Shown: positions 51,878 through 60,785 of the stretch, piece by piece | How positions within the stretch are numbered: the first letter of the stretch is position 1 | Layout: each line of letters begins with the position of its first letter | Assembly (NCBI GenBank): GCA_039192165.1 | Contig: JBCCXD010000008.1 | Location: 1 to 64,000 of the forward strand | DNA from: Dinoroseobacter sp039192165 | GTDB lineage: Bacteria > Pseudomonadota > Alphaproteobacteria > Rhodobacterales > Rhodobacteraceae | DNA length: 64,000 nt | Reading direction: 5' to 3' | Notes under the pieces: model-generated | The model's input: only the letters and a program-made list of their open reading frames with translations | What the model was told of the DNA's origin: nothing | The model's database searches: none | Made by a program: the position numbers and the translations under genes

Positions 51878-53056
51878 GTGGCTGTTGCAGAAGATCATAC
51901 CCCGGACCCCATCCCGGAAATCGAAGCGCCACCGGTGCGCAAAAAACGTTTTGCACTTTCGCCACTAGGTCAGAGGCGTTTGCGCAACTTTAAGGCAAAC
52001 CGCCGCGCATATTGGTCCCTTGTTGTTTTTTCGGTGCTGTTCGGCCTCTCGCTCTTTGCAGAACTGATCGCGAACGATCGCCCGCTTTTGGTGAAGTTTC
52101 AGGGCGAGTTCTTTACGCCTGTGACAACGCTCTATCCTGAAACCACGTTCGGCGGTGATTTTCGCACTGAGGCGGTCTACCGCGATGTTGAGGTTGAGTG
52201 TCTGATTGTCAGCGGCGGGCTTGAGGCATGCTGGGACGATCCCGAAGGGGTTATCGAAGATGCCCAGGATGGCATCGTAGACGGTGAAGACATACAGCGC
52301 GGCTGGGTAATCTGGCCTTTGATCCCCTATAGCTTTGATACGGTGAATGATATTCAGGGCACCGCGCCGTCTGCACCTGATGCAAACCATTGGCTGGGCA
52401 CGGACGACACTGCACGCGATGTTCTGGCCAGAGTGATCTATGGGTTCCGACTATCTGTGGCGTTTGCCCTTGTTGTGACCTTGATAACCTCTGTAATCGG
52501 GATCGCGGCAGGCGCCATTCAAGGCTATTTTGGCGGTCTGACCGACCTGATTTTTCAGCGCGTGATCGAACTTTGGGGTGCAACCCCGAGCCTCTACATC
52601 ATTATTATCGTGGCGGCGATCTTCCAGATGGATTTCTGGCTGCTTGTGTTCTTGATGGTTCTTTTCGGATGGACCGCGCTGGTCGGGGTTGTGCGGGCGG
52701 AGTTTCTGCGCGCCCGAAATTTTGAGTATGTCCGCGCAGCACGCGCGCTGGGCGTGTCAAATACCAAGATCATGTTCAGGCACGTTCTTCCCAATGCGAT
52801 GGTTGCAACAGTTACTATGCTTCCATTCATCATCACCGGGACCATAGGGTCACTTGCTGCGCTTGATTTTCTTGGGTTCGGATTGCCGTCGTCGTCCCCG
52901 TCACTTGGAGAGCTGACCCTTCAGGCCAAGCAGAACCTGCAGGCGCCATGGTTGGGGTTCACCGCGTTCTTTACCTTTGCCATCATGCTGTCGCTTCTGG
53001 TGTTCATTTTCGAGGGCGTGCGCGATGCCTTTGATCCCAGAAAGACGTTCTCATGA
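51878..53056 (+). CDS. ABC peptide importer permease (YejE-like)
   Basis: 392 residues from a GTG at 51878, with GGGAG before it; longer frames overlap the previous gene. A cytoplasmic N-tail of about 45 residues precedes the first helix (YWSLVVFSVLFGLSLFAEL). A large periplasmic loop of about 100 residues follows, as in YejE. The DppC-type core contains GTDDTARDVLARVIYGFRLS and RAARALGVSNTKIMFRHVLP. It overlaps the ATPase gene by four bases. Confidence 0.92.
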   Translation: MAVAEDHTPDPIPEIEAPPVRKKRFALSPLGQRRLRNFKANRRAYWSLVVFSVLFGLSLFAELIANDRPLLVKFQGEFFTPVTTLYPETTFGGDFRTEAVYRDVEVECLIVSGGLEACWDDPEGVIEDAQDGIVDGEDIQRGWVIWPLIPYSFDTVNDIQGTAPSAPDANHWLGTDDTARDVLARVIYGFRLSVAFALVVTLITSVIGIAAGAIQGYFGGLTDLIFQRVIELWGATPSLYIIIIVAAIFQMDFWLLVFLMVLFGWTALVGVVRAEFLRARNFEYVRAARALGVSNTKIMFRHVLPNAMVATVTMLPFIITGTIGSLAALDFLGFGLPSSSPSLGELTLQAKQNLQAPWLGFTAFFTFAIMLSLLVFIFEGVRDAFDPRKTFS

Positions 53057-54654
53057 GCGATACTGTCCTTAAAGTGACTGACCTACGCGTGAGTTTCACG
53101 CAGGACGGCAAAACGACCGAAGCTGTGCAGGGCGTCAGTTTTGACGTGAAGCGCGGTGAGACCGTCGCCTTGGTAGGCGAGTCTGGATCAGGTAAATCCG
53201 TTACAGCGTTATCGACCGTGTCGCTTCTGCCCGACGCCGCAATGGTATCAGGCTCGGTCGAATATGAAGGCGCCGAAATGGTGGGTGCGCCCGAAGCAGA
53301 GTTGCGCCGCGTGCGCGGCAATGACGTTAGTTTCATCTTCCAGGAACCGATGACGTCATTAAACCCGCTTCACACCCTGGAAAAGCAGATCGCTGAAAGC
53401 CTTGCTTTGCACCAGGATCTGAAAGGTGACGCTGCGCGGGCCCGGATTATCGAGTTGCTCGAGAAGGTCGGTATCCGCGACGCCGAAAGCCGCCTTGGAG
53501 CCTATCCGCACCAGCTTTCAGGCGGCCAGAGACAGCGGGTCATGATCGCGATGGCGCTTGCCAATGGCCCCGACCTTCTGATCGCAGACGAGCCGACAAC
53601 GGCACTCGACGTGACAATTCAGGCCCAGATTCTCGACTTGCTCTCCGAACTGAAGGCCGCAGAGAAAATGAGCCTTCTGTTCATTACGCATGACCTGGCG
53701 ATTGTGCGCCGATTTGCCGATCGTGTCTGCGTGATGCAAGGCGGCGCCATTGTGGAGGCTGGCCCAACCCGAGAGATTTTTGCTAAACCGCAACACCCCT
53801 ACACCCAGAAGCTTCTGGCGGCCGAGCCATCCGGAACTCCCGGCCCTGTGCCCGAAACTGCGGAAGAGGTGGTCTCGACGGATCAGCTTAAGGTCTGGTT
53901 CCCCATCCAGCGCGGCATTCTGAAAAAAACCGTCGGCTACGTGAAGGCGGTCAATGATGCGACCATCACTGTACGCGCAGGCGAAACGCTTGGCGTTGTG
54001 GGCGAGTCTGGATCCGGAAAGACAACTCTGGCGCTGGCCATTCTGCGTTTGATCTCGTCCGAAGGGCGGATCGTCTATGCCGGAGAGAACATTCAAGGCT
54101 GGTCATCCAAAAAACTGCGCAACCTCCGCAAGGACATGCAGGTCGTCTTCCAGGACCCTTATGGATCGCTCAGCCCGCGGATGACCATCGCGCAGATCAT
54201 TGCCGAAGGTTTGGGGGTCCATGGTGTCGAAGACGGACGCGATCCGCGCGACATGGTGGCCGAGCTGCTGACTGAGGTCGGGCTCGATCCTGCCATGATG
54301 GACCGCTACCCGCACGAGTTTTCTGGGGGGCAGCGCCAGCGTATCGCGATCGCGCGTGCCATGATCTTGCGCCCGAAACTTGTGGTATTGGACGAACCTA
54401 CGTCTGCGCTCGATATGACAGTGCAGGTGCAAATTGTTGACCTGTTGCGCGATCTGCAACGCAAGTACAATCTCGCCTACATTTTTATCAGTCATGACCT
54501 GAAGGTCGTTCGTGCGCTCAGCCACAAGGTTATCGTGATGCGCGCCGGTGATGTGGTCGAGGTTGGGGAAGGCGGACAGATCTTCGAACAGCCTGCATCG
54601 GAGTACACCCGCGAACTGCTCGCCGCAGCCTTCATGGACCGAGGCGCAGCCTGA
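53053..54654 (+). CDS. ABC peptide importer ATPase with two fused domains (YejF-like)
   Basis: 533 residues. Two complete nucleotide-binding domains: Walker A GESGSGKSVTALS at about 37 and GESGSGKTTLALA at about 317; signatures LSGGQRQRVMIA and FSGGQRQRIAIA; Walker B LLIADEPTTALD and LVVLDEPTSALD. Each is followed by the oligopeptide-type C-terminal segment. Fusion of the two ATPases is normal for YejF. It powers the YejBE pair. Confidence 0.93.
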   Translation: MSDTVLKVTDLRVSFTQDGKTTEAVQGVSFDVKRGETVALVGESGSGKSVTALSTVSLLPDAAMVSGSVEYEGAEMVGAPEAELRRVRGNDVSFIFQEPMTSLNPLHTLEKQIAESLALHQDLKGDAARARIIELLEKVGIRDAESRLGAYPHQLSGGQRQRVMIAMALANGPDLLIADEPTTALDVTIQAQILDLLSELKAAEKMSLLFITHDLAIVRRFADRVCVMQGGAIVEAGPTREIFAKPQHPYTQKLLAAEPSGTPGPVPETAEEVVSTDQLKVWFPIQRGILKKTVGYVKAVNDATITVRAGETLGVVGESGSGKTTLALAILRLISSEGRIVYAGENIQGWSSKKLRNLRKDMQVVFQDPYGSLSPRMTIAQIIAEGLGVHGVEDGRDPRDMVAELLTEVGLDPAMMDRYPHEFSGGQRQRIAIARAMILRPKLVVLDEPTSALDMTVQVQIVDLLRDLQRKYNLAYIFISHDLKVVRALSHKVIVMRAGDVVEVGEGGQIFEQPASEYTRELLAAAFMDRGAA

Positions 54655-56016
54655 TTACGTCGCGATAGAGTGACTGCCAGCGGGCGCCTCATAGCCGTCA
54701 AAAGCCCGCGCGATCATGCGGGTCAGTGGCCGTCCTTCTGGCCTGATTTGAAGCGACGCCCCATCGGCAGAGCGCTCCAGCATTCCGGGAAATGCGTTTT
54801 GAGCTGCTTGATACATTGCGCCAAGGCGCTGCGTTGACACTGCATGCTCGTGTTGCAGCGCTTGCCCATCGATCTCGAAATCGCACATGACCATTTCGAT
54901 CATGCGCGCACGTAGCAGATCATCGTCTCTAAAGGCGTGACCGCGATTGGCTGCAAACTGTCCTGCGCGGATGGCTTTTTGGTACTGTGCAGTCGCTGAC
55001 GCGTTCTGCGTATAGCCTTGCGGAAACCTAGAAATCGCCGATGCACCAAGCCCAATTAGCACTGGCGCTGTATCATCGGTATAGCCCTGAAAGTTTCGCT
55101 TCAGGTGGCCGGTCCGCGCGGCCCGCGCCAGACCATCTTCAGGTCGCGCAAAATGGTCGATACCAATCTCGGCATAATTGTCCCAGCGGAACAAGCGCCG
55201 GGCTGTATCAAAGAGAGCCAGCCGCGCTTCCGGCGTCGGGAGGGCTTCTGTCGGAATAAGGTTCTGCCGCCGCGCCATCCACGGGACATGCGCGTATCCA
55301 TAAAGCGCCACGCGATCAGGATTGAGCGACAACAGCTTCTGAACCGAGTCGGTGATTTTCTGCCCTGTCTGGAAAGGAAGACCGTATAGAATGTCCGCGT
55401 TAAGCGACATGATCCCTCGGTCGCGCAGAGCGTCGACAACGTCCTGAGTGGTTTCGAAACTCTGCTCACGGCCAATAGCTTTTTGGATCTCTGGATCAAA
55501 GTCCTGGACGCCAATAGAACTACGGTTCATGCCCGCGCCCGCCAGCGCGTCGAGGCGCGCAGCATCAATCTCGTTTGGATCAATCTCAACCGAAAACTCG
55601 GTAGTCTTGCCACGTGGCGCTACGCTGAACAGCGCCTTTGCCAGCGTTGCCATCACATCCGGTGGCAAAAGTGTAGGTGTTCCGCCGCCCCAGTGTAGAC
55701 GGGACAGCTTAACGCCTTGGGGCAGGGCTTGTCGCAGGATGTCGATTTCCGCAAGCAGCGTTTCGACATAGGCGCGCACCGGTGCGTCTGCTTGCGTTCC
55801 TTGGGTGCGACAGGCGCAGAACCAGCACAGGCGGCGGCAAAATGGCACATGCACGTAAAGCGAGATTTCCGTGTCAGGGGCGATCTGCCCGAGCCAGTCC
55901 ACAAATTGCGCTGGTCCAATCCCATCTGCGAAATGAGTAGCGGTGGGATAGCTCGTGTAGCGGGGCACACGGGAGTCAAAGAGGCCGAGCCGAGCAAGTT
56001 GCGTTTTGGTGTCCAT
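54655..56016 (-). CDS. hemN: Oxygen-independent coproporphyrinogen III oxidase
   Basis: 453 residues from the ATG at 56016; a longer frame crosses into the fnrL promoter. The radical-SAM cluster motif is PFCRRLCWFCACRTQG with Cys spacing x3-x2, as in HemN, and the extra Cys of the CxC. VPRYTSYPTATHF at the N-terminus and HWGGGTPTLL are also diagnostic. It makes protoporphyrinogen IX without oxygen, supplying haem under low oxygen. It diverges from fnrL with an FNR box between. No ribosome site precedes the ATG. Confidence 0.95.
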   Translation of the reverse strand: MDTKTQLARLGLFDSRVPRYTSYPTATHFADGIGPAQFVDWLGQIAPDTEISLYVHVPFCRRLCWFCACRTQGTQADAPVRAYVETLLAEIDILRQALPQGVKLSRLHWGGGTPTLLPPDVMATLAKALFSVAPRGKTTEFSVEIDPNEIDAARLDALAGAGMNRSSIGVQDFDPEIQKAIGREQSFETTQDVVDALRDRGIMSLNADILYGLPFQTGQKITDSVQKLLSLNPDRVALYGYAHVPWMARRQNLIPTEALPTPEARLALFDTARRLFRWDNYAEIGIDHFARPEDGLARAARTGHLKRNFQGYTDDTAPVLIGLGASAISRFPQGYTQNASATAQYQKAIRAGQFAANRGHAFRDDDLLRARMIEMVMCDFEIDGQALQHEHAVSTQRLGAMYQAAQNAFPGMLERSADGASLQIRPEGRPLTRMIARAFDGYEAPAGSHSIAT

Positions 56017-56050
56017 ATGGCTACGATGGGTGAGTTGCTCCTCATCGTCC

Positions 56051-56064
56051 TTGACCCAGATCAA
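56051..56064. promoter_or_regulatory. FNR box between hemN and fnrL
   Basis: TTGACCCAGATCAA matches TTGAT-N4-ATCAA in nine of ten fixed positions. Its centre (56057.5) lies exactly 41.5 bases before the hemN A of the ATG and 10.5 before the fnrL ATG at 56068. The first distance is the classic activating position if hemN transcripts start at the ATG. The second would block an fnrL promoter. Confidence 0.85.
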
Positions 56065-56067
56065 TAT

Positions 56068-56817
56068 ATGCAGTCCGCCAGTCAAACGGTTCAAATAAAT
56101 AAAGATTGTTCGCACTGCCCTATTCGGCACCGAGCTGTTTGTGCGCGATGTGACGCTGATGAGCTCGAGCTTCTCGAGTCCATGAAATACTACCGCGAAT
56201 TTGACGCTGGGCAGACCATCGTTTGGTCCGGAGACGAGCTCAACTTCGTGGCCTCTGTTGTTGATGGGATCGCCTCTTTGAGCCAGACAATGGAGGACGG
56301 GCGCCGGCAGATGGTGGGGCTCCTGCTGCCTTCGGATTTCCTCGGACGTCCCGGACGGACCGCTGCTCCGTATGATGTGACCGCGTCAACCAACGTGACC
56401 CTTTGTTGCTTTCGCCGCGGCCCATTTGAGCAGCTCATGAACACAACGCCGCATGTTGCACAGCGCTTGCTGGAAATGACCCTTGATGAGCTCGACGCGG
56501 CCCGAGAATGGCTTCTGCTTCTGGGCCGCAAAACCGCACGTGAGAAAATCGCCAGCCTTCTGGCGATCATTGCTCGGCGCAAGGCGGCGATTGCCCAACA
56601 TGATCACGAGAGCGACTTTACATTTGACCTTCCCATGACGCGCGAAGCCATGGCCGACTACCTGGGTCTAACGCTAGAGACTGTGTCGCGGCAGGTCTCT
56701 GCCCTAAAGCGGGACGGCGTGATTAAACTCCAGGGCAAACGGGAAGTAACCATCCCGGACTTTTCGCGGCTGCTCGATGAAACGGGCGATGATAGCGATG
56801 GCGGTTTCCTGGTTTAG
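56068..56817 (+). CDS. fnrL: Oxygen-sensing Crp/Fnr-family regulator FnrL
   Basis: 249 residues from the ATG at 56068, close to known FnrL proteins; in-frame ATGs at 56017 and 56026 would overlap the FNR box and are less likely. Cysteines 14, 17, 25 and 28 (CSHCPIRHRAVCARC) hold the 4Fe-4S sensor. The cNMP-like fold includes DGRRQMVGLLLPSDFLGRPG. The HTH ends LETVSRQVSAL with the Glu and Ser-Arg that read the TTGAT half-site. No ribosome site precedes the ATG, so translation may be weak or leaderless. It is the likely regulator of the three FNR boxes here. Confidence 0.95.
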   Translation: MQSASQTVQINKDCSHCPIRHRAVCARCDADELELLESMKYYREFDAGQTIVWSGDELNFVASVVDGIASLSQTMEDGRRQMVGLLLPSDFLGRPGRTAAPYDVTASTNVTLCCFRRGPFEQLMNTTPHVAQRLLEMTLDELDAAREWLLLLGRKTAREKIASLLAIIARRKAAIAQHDHESDFTFDLPMTREAMADYLGLTLETVSRQVSALKRDGVIKLQGKREVTIPDFSRLLDETGDDSDGGFLV

Positions 56818-57144
56818 TAAAGCGTGAACCTGCCGAAGGGGCATACCCGCGATACTTGAACTGAAGCTGCGCGCGCATGTCGCAACCTGTTGGTGCGTTT
56901 CTCCAAACCTGTGTTGGTCGGTTTTGGAAGCCATTGTTTTCTTAGCCCAATCCAGCGTTTGCGAGCCTTGAACTGAGTCTAGAGTGGGACTTTAGTCGCA
57001 ATTCTGAATGCTTCTTCGTGCTCTGGACTGAAATTTTGACATGGATCAAGGAAGCTCCGCCGCTGAAACCCGCATGTACTCCCTATAATTAATGCCGGAG
57101 ACCGCATTTGAGTCGGCTGCTTCGGTCAAACGAAGGGACGATCA
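56818..57144 (+). promoter_or_regulatory. fnrL-ccoN intergenic region with FNR box
   Basis: The 327-base gap has no credible gene. The FNR box TTGACATGGATCAA lies at 57036-57049, centred about 102 bases before ccoN. A perfect TATAAT is at 57084-57089; a poorer hexamer TGTACT at 57075-57080 would place the box nearer the -41.5 position. Which one is used cannot be settled by eye. FnrL activation of ccoNOQP is expected from the family. Confidence 0.8.
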
Positions 57145-58752
57145 ATGTGGGACTACGTTAAAATCGTACTGCTTGGTCTGGTCGCACTCGGCGCGGCAAT
57201 TGCTGCCAACTTTGCCGAGGATCTGGCCTACCAGGTCCACGCCATACTGATCATGCTCATCGCAGGCGGAATGTTCTTGTGGGCTGTGCGTCGGACAGAT
57301 GAGTATGTGGTACCAACGGATAATAGCCAAGAATACATGGACGGGGTGGTGCGCTACGGCGTTGTTGCAACCGCGTTCTGGGGAGTGGTCGGGTTTCTGG
57401 TCGGAACCTTCATCGCGTTCCAGCTCGCGTTCCCCCAACTGAATTTTGCCTGGGCCGAGGGCTATGCCAACTTCGGCCGTCTGCGCCCATTGCATACTTC
57501 GGCTGTGATCTTTGCCTTTGGCGGGAACGCATTGCTATGCACGTCCTTCTATATTGTGCAGCGGACATCTGCAGCGCGTCTTTGGGGCGGAAACCTCGCG
57601 TGGTTCGTCTTCTGGGGCTACAATCTGTTCATCGTTCTTGCCGCGACCGGGTACCTTCTGGGGGCAACTCAGTCCAAGGAATACGCTGAGCCCGAGTGGT
57701 ACGTAGATTTGTGGCTCACGATTGTCTGGGTGGCCTATCTGATGGTCTTCTTGGGCACGATTATGACCCGCAAGGAAAAGCACATCTACGTGGCGAACTG
57801 GTTCTTGCTGAGCTTTATCGTCACCGTCGCGATGCTCCATATCGTCAACAACCTGTCGATCCCTGTTTCGATCTTTGGATCACGTTCTGTGCAGCTCTTT
57901 GCGGGTGTTCAAGACGCGATGACCCAATGGTGGTACGGCCACAACGCTGTGGGTTTCTTCCTGACAGCCGGCTTTCTGGGCATGATGTACTATTTCGTTC
58001 CGAAGCAGGCCGAACGTCCCGTCTTCAGCTATAAGCTGTCGATAATCCACTTCTGGGCCCTGATCTTCCTGTATATCTGGGCTGGTCCCCACCACCTGCA
58101 CTACACTGCATTGCCTGATTGGGCCTCAACCCTGGGCATGGTGTTCTCGATCATTCTTTGGATGCCGAGCTGGGGGGGCATGATCAATGGCCTGATGACT
58201 CTGTCAGGCGCTTGGGACAAGCTACGTACCGACCCGGTGATCCGGATGATGGTAATCAGCCTTGGCTTCTACGGCATGTCGACCTTTGAGGGTCCGATGA
58301 TGTCGATCCGGGCCGTGAATTCCTTGAGCCACTACACCGACTGGACGATCGGTCACGTGCATTCCGGTGCGTTGGGCTGGAACGGCATGATCACGTTCGG
58401 CGCGTTGTACTTTCTCGTGCCACGTCTGTGGAACCGCGAGAAGCTCTATAGCCTGGCCATGGTTAGCTGGCATTTCTGGCTCGCGACGATTGGCATCGTC
58501 CTCTACGCCTCGGCGATGTGGGTTACCGGAATTATGGAGGGGCTGATGTGGCGCGAAGTGGATGCGCAGGGTTTCCTCGTCAACTCCTTCGCCGACACCG
58601 TGTCTGCCAAATTCCCAATGTATGTTGTTCGTGGCTTGGGCGGTGTGCTCTATCTCGCAGGCTCGATCATCATGTGTCTCAACCTGTGGTGGACCGTCAC
58701 CCGCGGCGAGCAAAAGCAAGTCTCCGCGGCCGTTGCGGCCCCAGCTGAATAA
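57145..58752 (+). CDS. ccoN: Cytochrome cbb3 oxidase subunit I
   Basis: 535 residues and about 12 to 14 helices. The haem-copper core has family His in LRPLHTSAVIFAFGGNALL, WWYGHNAVGFFLTAGFLG, IWAGPHHLHYTALPDW and WTIGHVHSGALGWNGM. It is the catalytic subunit that reduces oxygen at high affinity and pumps protons. First gene of ccoNOQP behind an FNR box. A tail rich in Ala and Val ends the protein. Confidence 0.98.
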   Translation: MWDYVKIVLLGLVALGAAIAANFAEDLAYQVHAILIMLIAGGMFLWAVRRTDEYVVPTDNSQEYMDGVVRYGVVATAFWGVVGFLVGTFIAFQLAFPQLNFAWAEGYANFGRLRPLHTSAVIFAFGGNALLCTSFYIVQRTSAARLWGGNLAWFVFWGYNLFIVLAATGYLLGATQSKEYAEPEWYVDLWLTIVWVAYLMVFLGTIMTRKEKHIYVANWFLLSFIVTVAMLHIVNNLSIPVSIFGSRSVQLFAGVQDAMTQWWYGHNAVGFFLTAGFLGMMYYFVPKQAERPVFSYKLSIIHFWALIFLYIWAGPHHLHYTALPDWASTLGMVFSIILWMPSWGGMINGLMTLSGAWDKLRTDPVIRMMVISLGFYGMSTFEGPMMSIRAVNSLSHYTDWTIGHVHSGALGWNGMITFGALYFLVPRLWNREKLYSLAMVSWHFWLATIGIVLYASAMWVTGIMEGLMWREVDAQGFLVNSFADTVSAKFPMYVVRGLGGVLYLAGSIIMCLNLWWTVTRGEQKQVSAAVAAPAE

Positions 58753-58766
58753 GGAGGGACCGAAGA

Positions 58767-59492
58767 ATGGATATTCTTGGAAAACACAAGGTCCTCGAGA
58801 AAAACGCGACGCTGCTGCTGGTCTTCAGCTTCTTGGTCGTGACCATCGGCGGCATCGTCCAGATCGCACCGCTTTTCTATCTGGAGAACACCATCGAAGA
58901 GGTCGAGGGCATGCGCCCCTATTCCCCGCTGGAGCTTCAGGGACGAGAGATCTACATCCGCGAAGGCTGCTATGTGTGTCACTCGCAGATGATCCGCCCG
59001 ATGCGGGACGAAGTGGAGCGCTACGGCCACTACTCTCTGGCAGCGGAGTCGATGTACGACCATCCGTTCCAGTGGGGATCAAAGCGGACGGGCCCAGACC
59101 TGGCGCGCGTAGGGGGACGTTACTCTGACGAGTGGCACGTTGATCACCTTATGGATCCTCAATCGGTGGTCCCTGAATCGATCATGCCAAAGTACGCGTT
59201 CCTGATGGATCGCAGGCTCGACAGCAAACAGATCGCGGATCTGATGAAGACACACCGTCTTGTGGGAGTGCCATATACGGACGAGCAGATCGAAAACGCA
59301 TCGATCGATTTCATGGCCCAGGCAGACCCTGACGGGGACTGGGACGCCGTCCTGGCCCGCTATCCGAAAGCACAAACCCGCAACTTCGACGGTCAACCTC
59401 AGCTGACTGAAATGGACGCGTTGATCGCCTATATGCAAATGCTCGGGACTTTGGTCGACTTCTCGACCTTTACCCCCGACGCAAGCCGGTAA
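58767..59492 (+). CDS. ccoO: Cytochrome cbb3 oxidase subunit II (mono-haem cytochrome c)
   Basis: 241 residues. One N-terminal helix (about 13-35) anchors it. Haem c binds at Cys68-Cys71-His72 (GCYVCHSQMIRPM), and a Met such as that in SIMPKYAFL is the axial partner. It passes electrons from CcoP to CcoN in the periplasm. AAGGAGG lies before the ATG. Confidence 0.97.
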   Translation: MDILGKHKVLEKNATLLLVFSFLVVTIGGIVQIAPLFYLENTIEEVEGMRPYSPLELQGREIYIREGCYVCHSQMIRPMRDEVERYGHYSLAAESMYDHPFQWGSKRTGPDLARVGGRYSDEWHVDHLMDPQSVVPESIMPKYAFLMDRRLDSKQIADLMKTHRLVGVPYTDEQIENASIDFMAQADPDGDWDAVLARYPKAQTRNFDGQPQLTEMDALIAYMQMLGTLVDFSTFTPDASR

Positions 59493-59504
59493 GGAGGACA
59501 GGAT

Positions 59505-59735
59505 ATGGACACCTATTCTCTGATGCGGGAATTCGCGGACAGCTGGATGCTGCTTATGCTTTTTCTCTTTTTTGTCGGGGTGTGCCTCTGGGCGCTGCGC
59601 CCGGGCTCGAAAGATACGCACAAGGACATCGCAGGCAGCATTTTCCGAAACGAGAACAAGCCCGCCGCTGCGCCGCGCGCTGGACTTCCAGAGGTCAGCG
59701 AGCGCATCGCCCAGTTTAAGGAGACGCGGCTATGA
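59505..59735 (+). CDS. ccoQ: Cytochrome cbb3 oxidase subunit CcoQ/FixQ
   Basis: 76 residues. A single helix (about 13-31, SWMLLMLFLFFVGVCLWAL) is followed by RPGSKDTHKDIAGSIFRNE, a common FixQ tail, and a charged end. CcoQ stabilises the complex. It overlaps ccoP by four bases. Confidence 0.92.
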   Translation: MDTYSLMREFADSWMLLMLFLFFVGVCLWALRPGSKDTHKDIAGSIFRNENKPAAAPRAGLPEVSERIAQFKETRL

Positions 59736-60592
59736 GTACTATGCCTGAAGAGAAGCAAGAGGTTGAAACAACCGGCCACTCTTGGGACGGGATTGAAGAA
59801 TTCAACAACCCTCTTCCACGCTGGTGGCTGTGGACCTTTTACGCCACCCTCGTCTGGGGCCTGCTCTACACAATTGCCTATCCTGCATGGCCGCTTATCA
59901 ACGGTGCGACCCCGGGGCTGCTGGGGTTCTCGACTCGCGCGGAAGTAGCCAAGGACATTGCCGAGTTTCAGGAACGTAATTCGGGTCTGGATATTCAGCT
60001 TGCCTCTGCTGATCTGTCCACCTTGGCGGACAATGAAGAGCTCTATCGCTATGCGGTTTCGGGCGGCGCCGCCGTGTTCCGCACGTGGTGCACGCAGTGC
60101 CATGGTTCCGGTGCTGCAGGCGGCGAGGGATATCCAAACCTGCTGGACAACGACTGGCTTTGGGGTGGCACGATCGAGGATATTCAGCTGACGATCGCGC
60201 ATGGGATCCGAAACGAGAACGATCTTGATGCGCGCTACTCGGAAATGCCAGCCTTCGGTGAAATCCTGTCCGAGGACGAAATCTCATCGGTCGTCAACTA
60301 CGTGATGAGCCTGTCAGGTGAACCAGAAGACGCCACTTTAGTTGCGTCCGGCGAGACCGTGTATCTGGACAATTGCGCCGCCTGTCATATGGATGACGGC
60401 TCTGGCGACATTTATCAGGGTGCCCCGAACCTTGCCAACGGTATCTGGCTCTACGGTGGGGATGCGGCCACGATCCGTGAAACGGTTACGTATTCGCGCT
60501 ACGGCGTGATGCCAAACTGGACTGACCGTCTTTCTGAAGCCCAGATCGCCGCTGTCGCGACCTATGTGCACCAGCTTGGTGGAGGCGAGTAA
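59732..60592 (+). CDS. ccoP: Cytochrome cbb3 oxidase subunit III (di-haem cytochrome c)
   Basis: 286 residues. HSWDGIEEFNNPLPRWWLWT is the family N-terminus, then one helix (about 33-51). Two haem sites are Cys120-Cys123-His124 (CTQCH) and Cys215-Cys218-His219 (CAACH), with Met ligands in EMPAFG and VMPNW. It takes electrons from soluble or anchored cytochromes c. A strong terminator follows 38 bases after the stop. Confidence 0.98.
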   Translation: MSTMPEEKQEVETTGHSWDGIEEFNNPLPRWWLWTFYATLVWGLLYTIAYPAWPLINGATPGLLGFSTRAEVAKDIAEFQERNSGLDIQLASADLSTLADNEELYRYAVSGGAAVFRTWCTQCHGSGAAGGEGYPNLLDNDWLWGGTIEDIQLTIAHGIRNENDLDARYSEMPAFGEILSEDEISSVVNYVMSLSGEPEDATLVASGETVYLDNCAACHMDDGSGDIYQGAPNLANGIWLYGGDAATIRETVTYSRYGVMPNWTDRLSEAQIAAVATYVHQLGGGE

Positions 60593-60630
60593 GCCTCTTC
60601 CCATTTCAAACCGGGCTGGCGCCCGGTGTC

Positions 60631-60686
60631 GGCACCGACCCCCTTCCTGTTCGCGCGTTTCCCGGGGGTCGGTGCCTTATTTTTTC
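60631..60686 (+). terminator. Strong terminator closing ccoNOQP
   Basis: A 13-base arm at 60631-60643 (GGCACCGACCCCC) pairs perfectly with 60664-60676 across a 20-base loop and is followed by a T-rich run. A smaller hairpin at 60611-60626 (CCGGGC/GCCCGG) precedes it. Confidence 0.9.
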
Positions 60687-60785
60687 CGCATTGATTGACA
60701 ACTTCAGACCTGCAAGCTGCCGCAATCCAGCCTTGTTCTTTTGGTTAATTCTCACCCGAAAGCTTGTAATAAGGGTGAGTCGCTT

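Noticed and set aside
55717..56067. N-terminal extension of fnrL
   Set aside because: The extra codons are antisense to hemN and cross the FNR box; the 249-residue form matches FnrL length.
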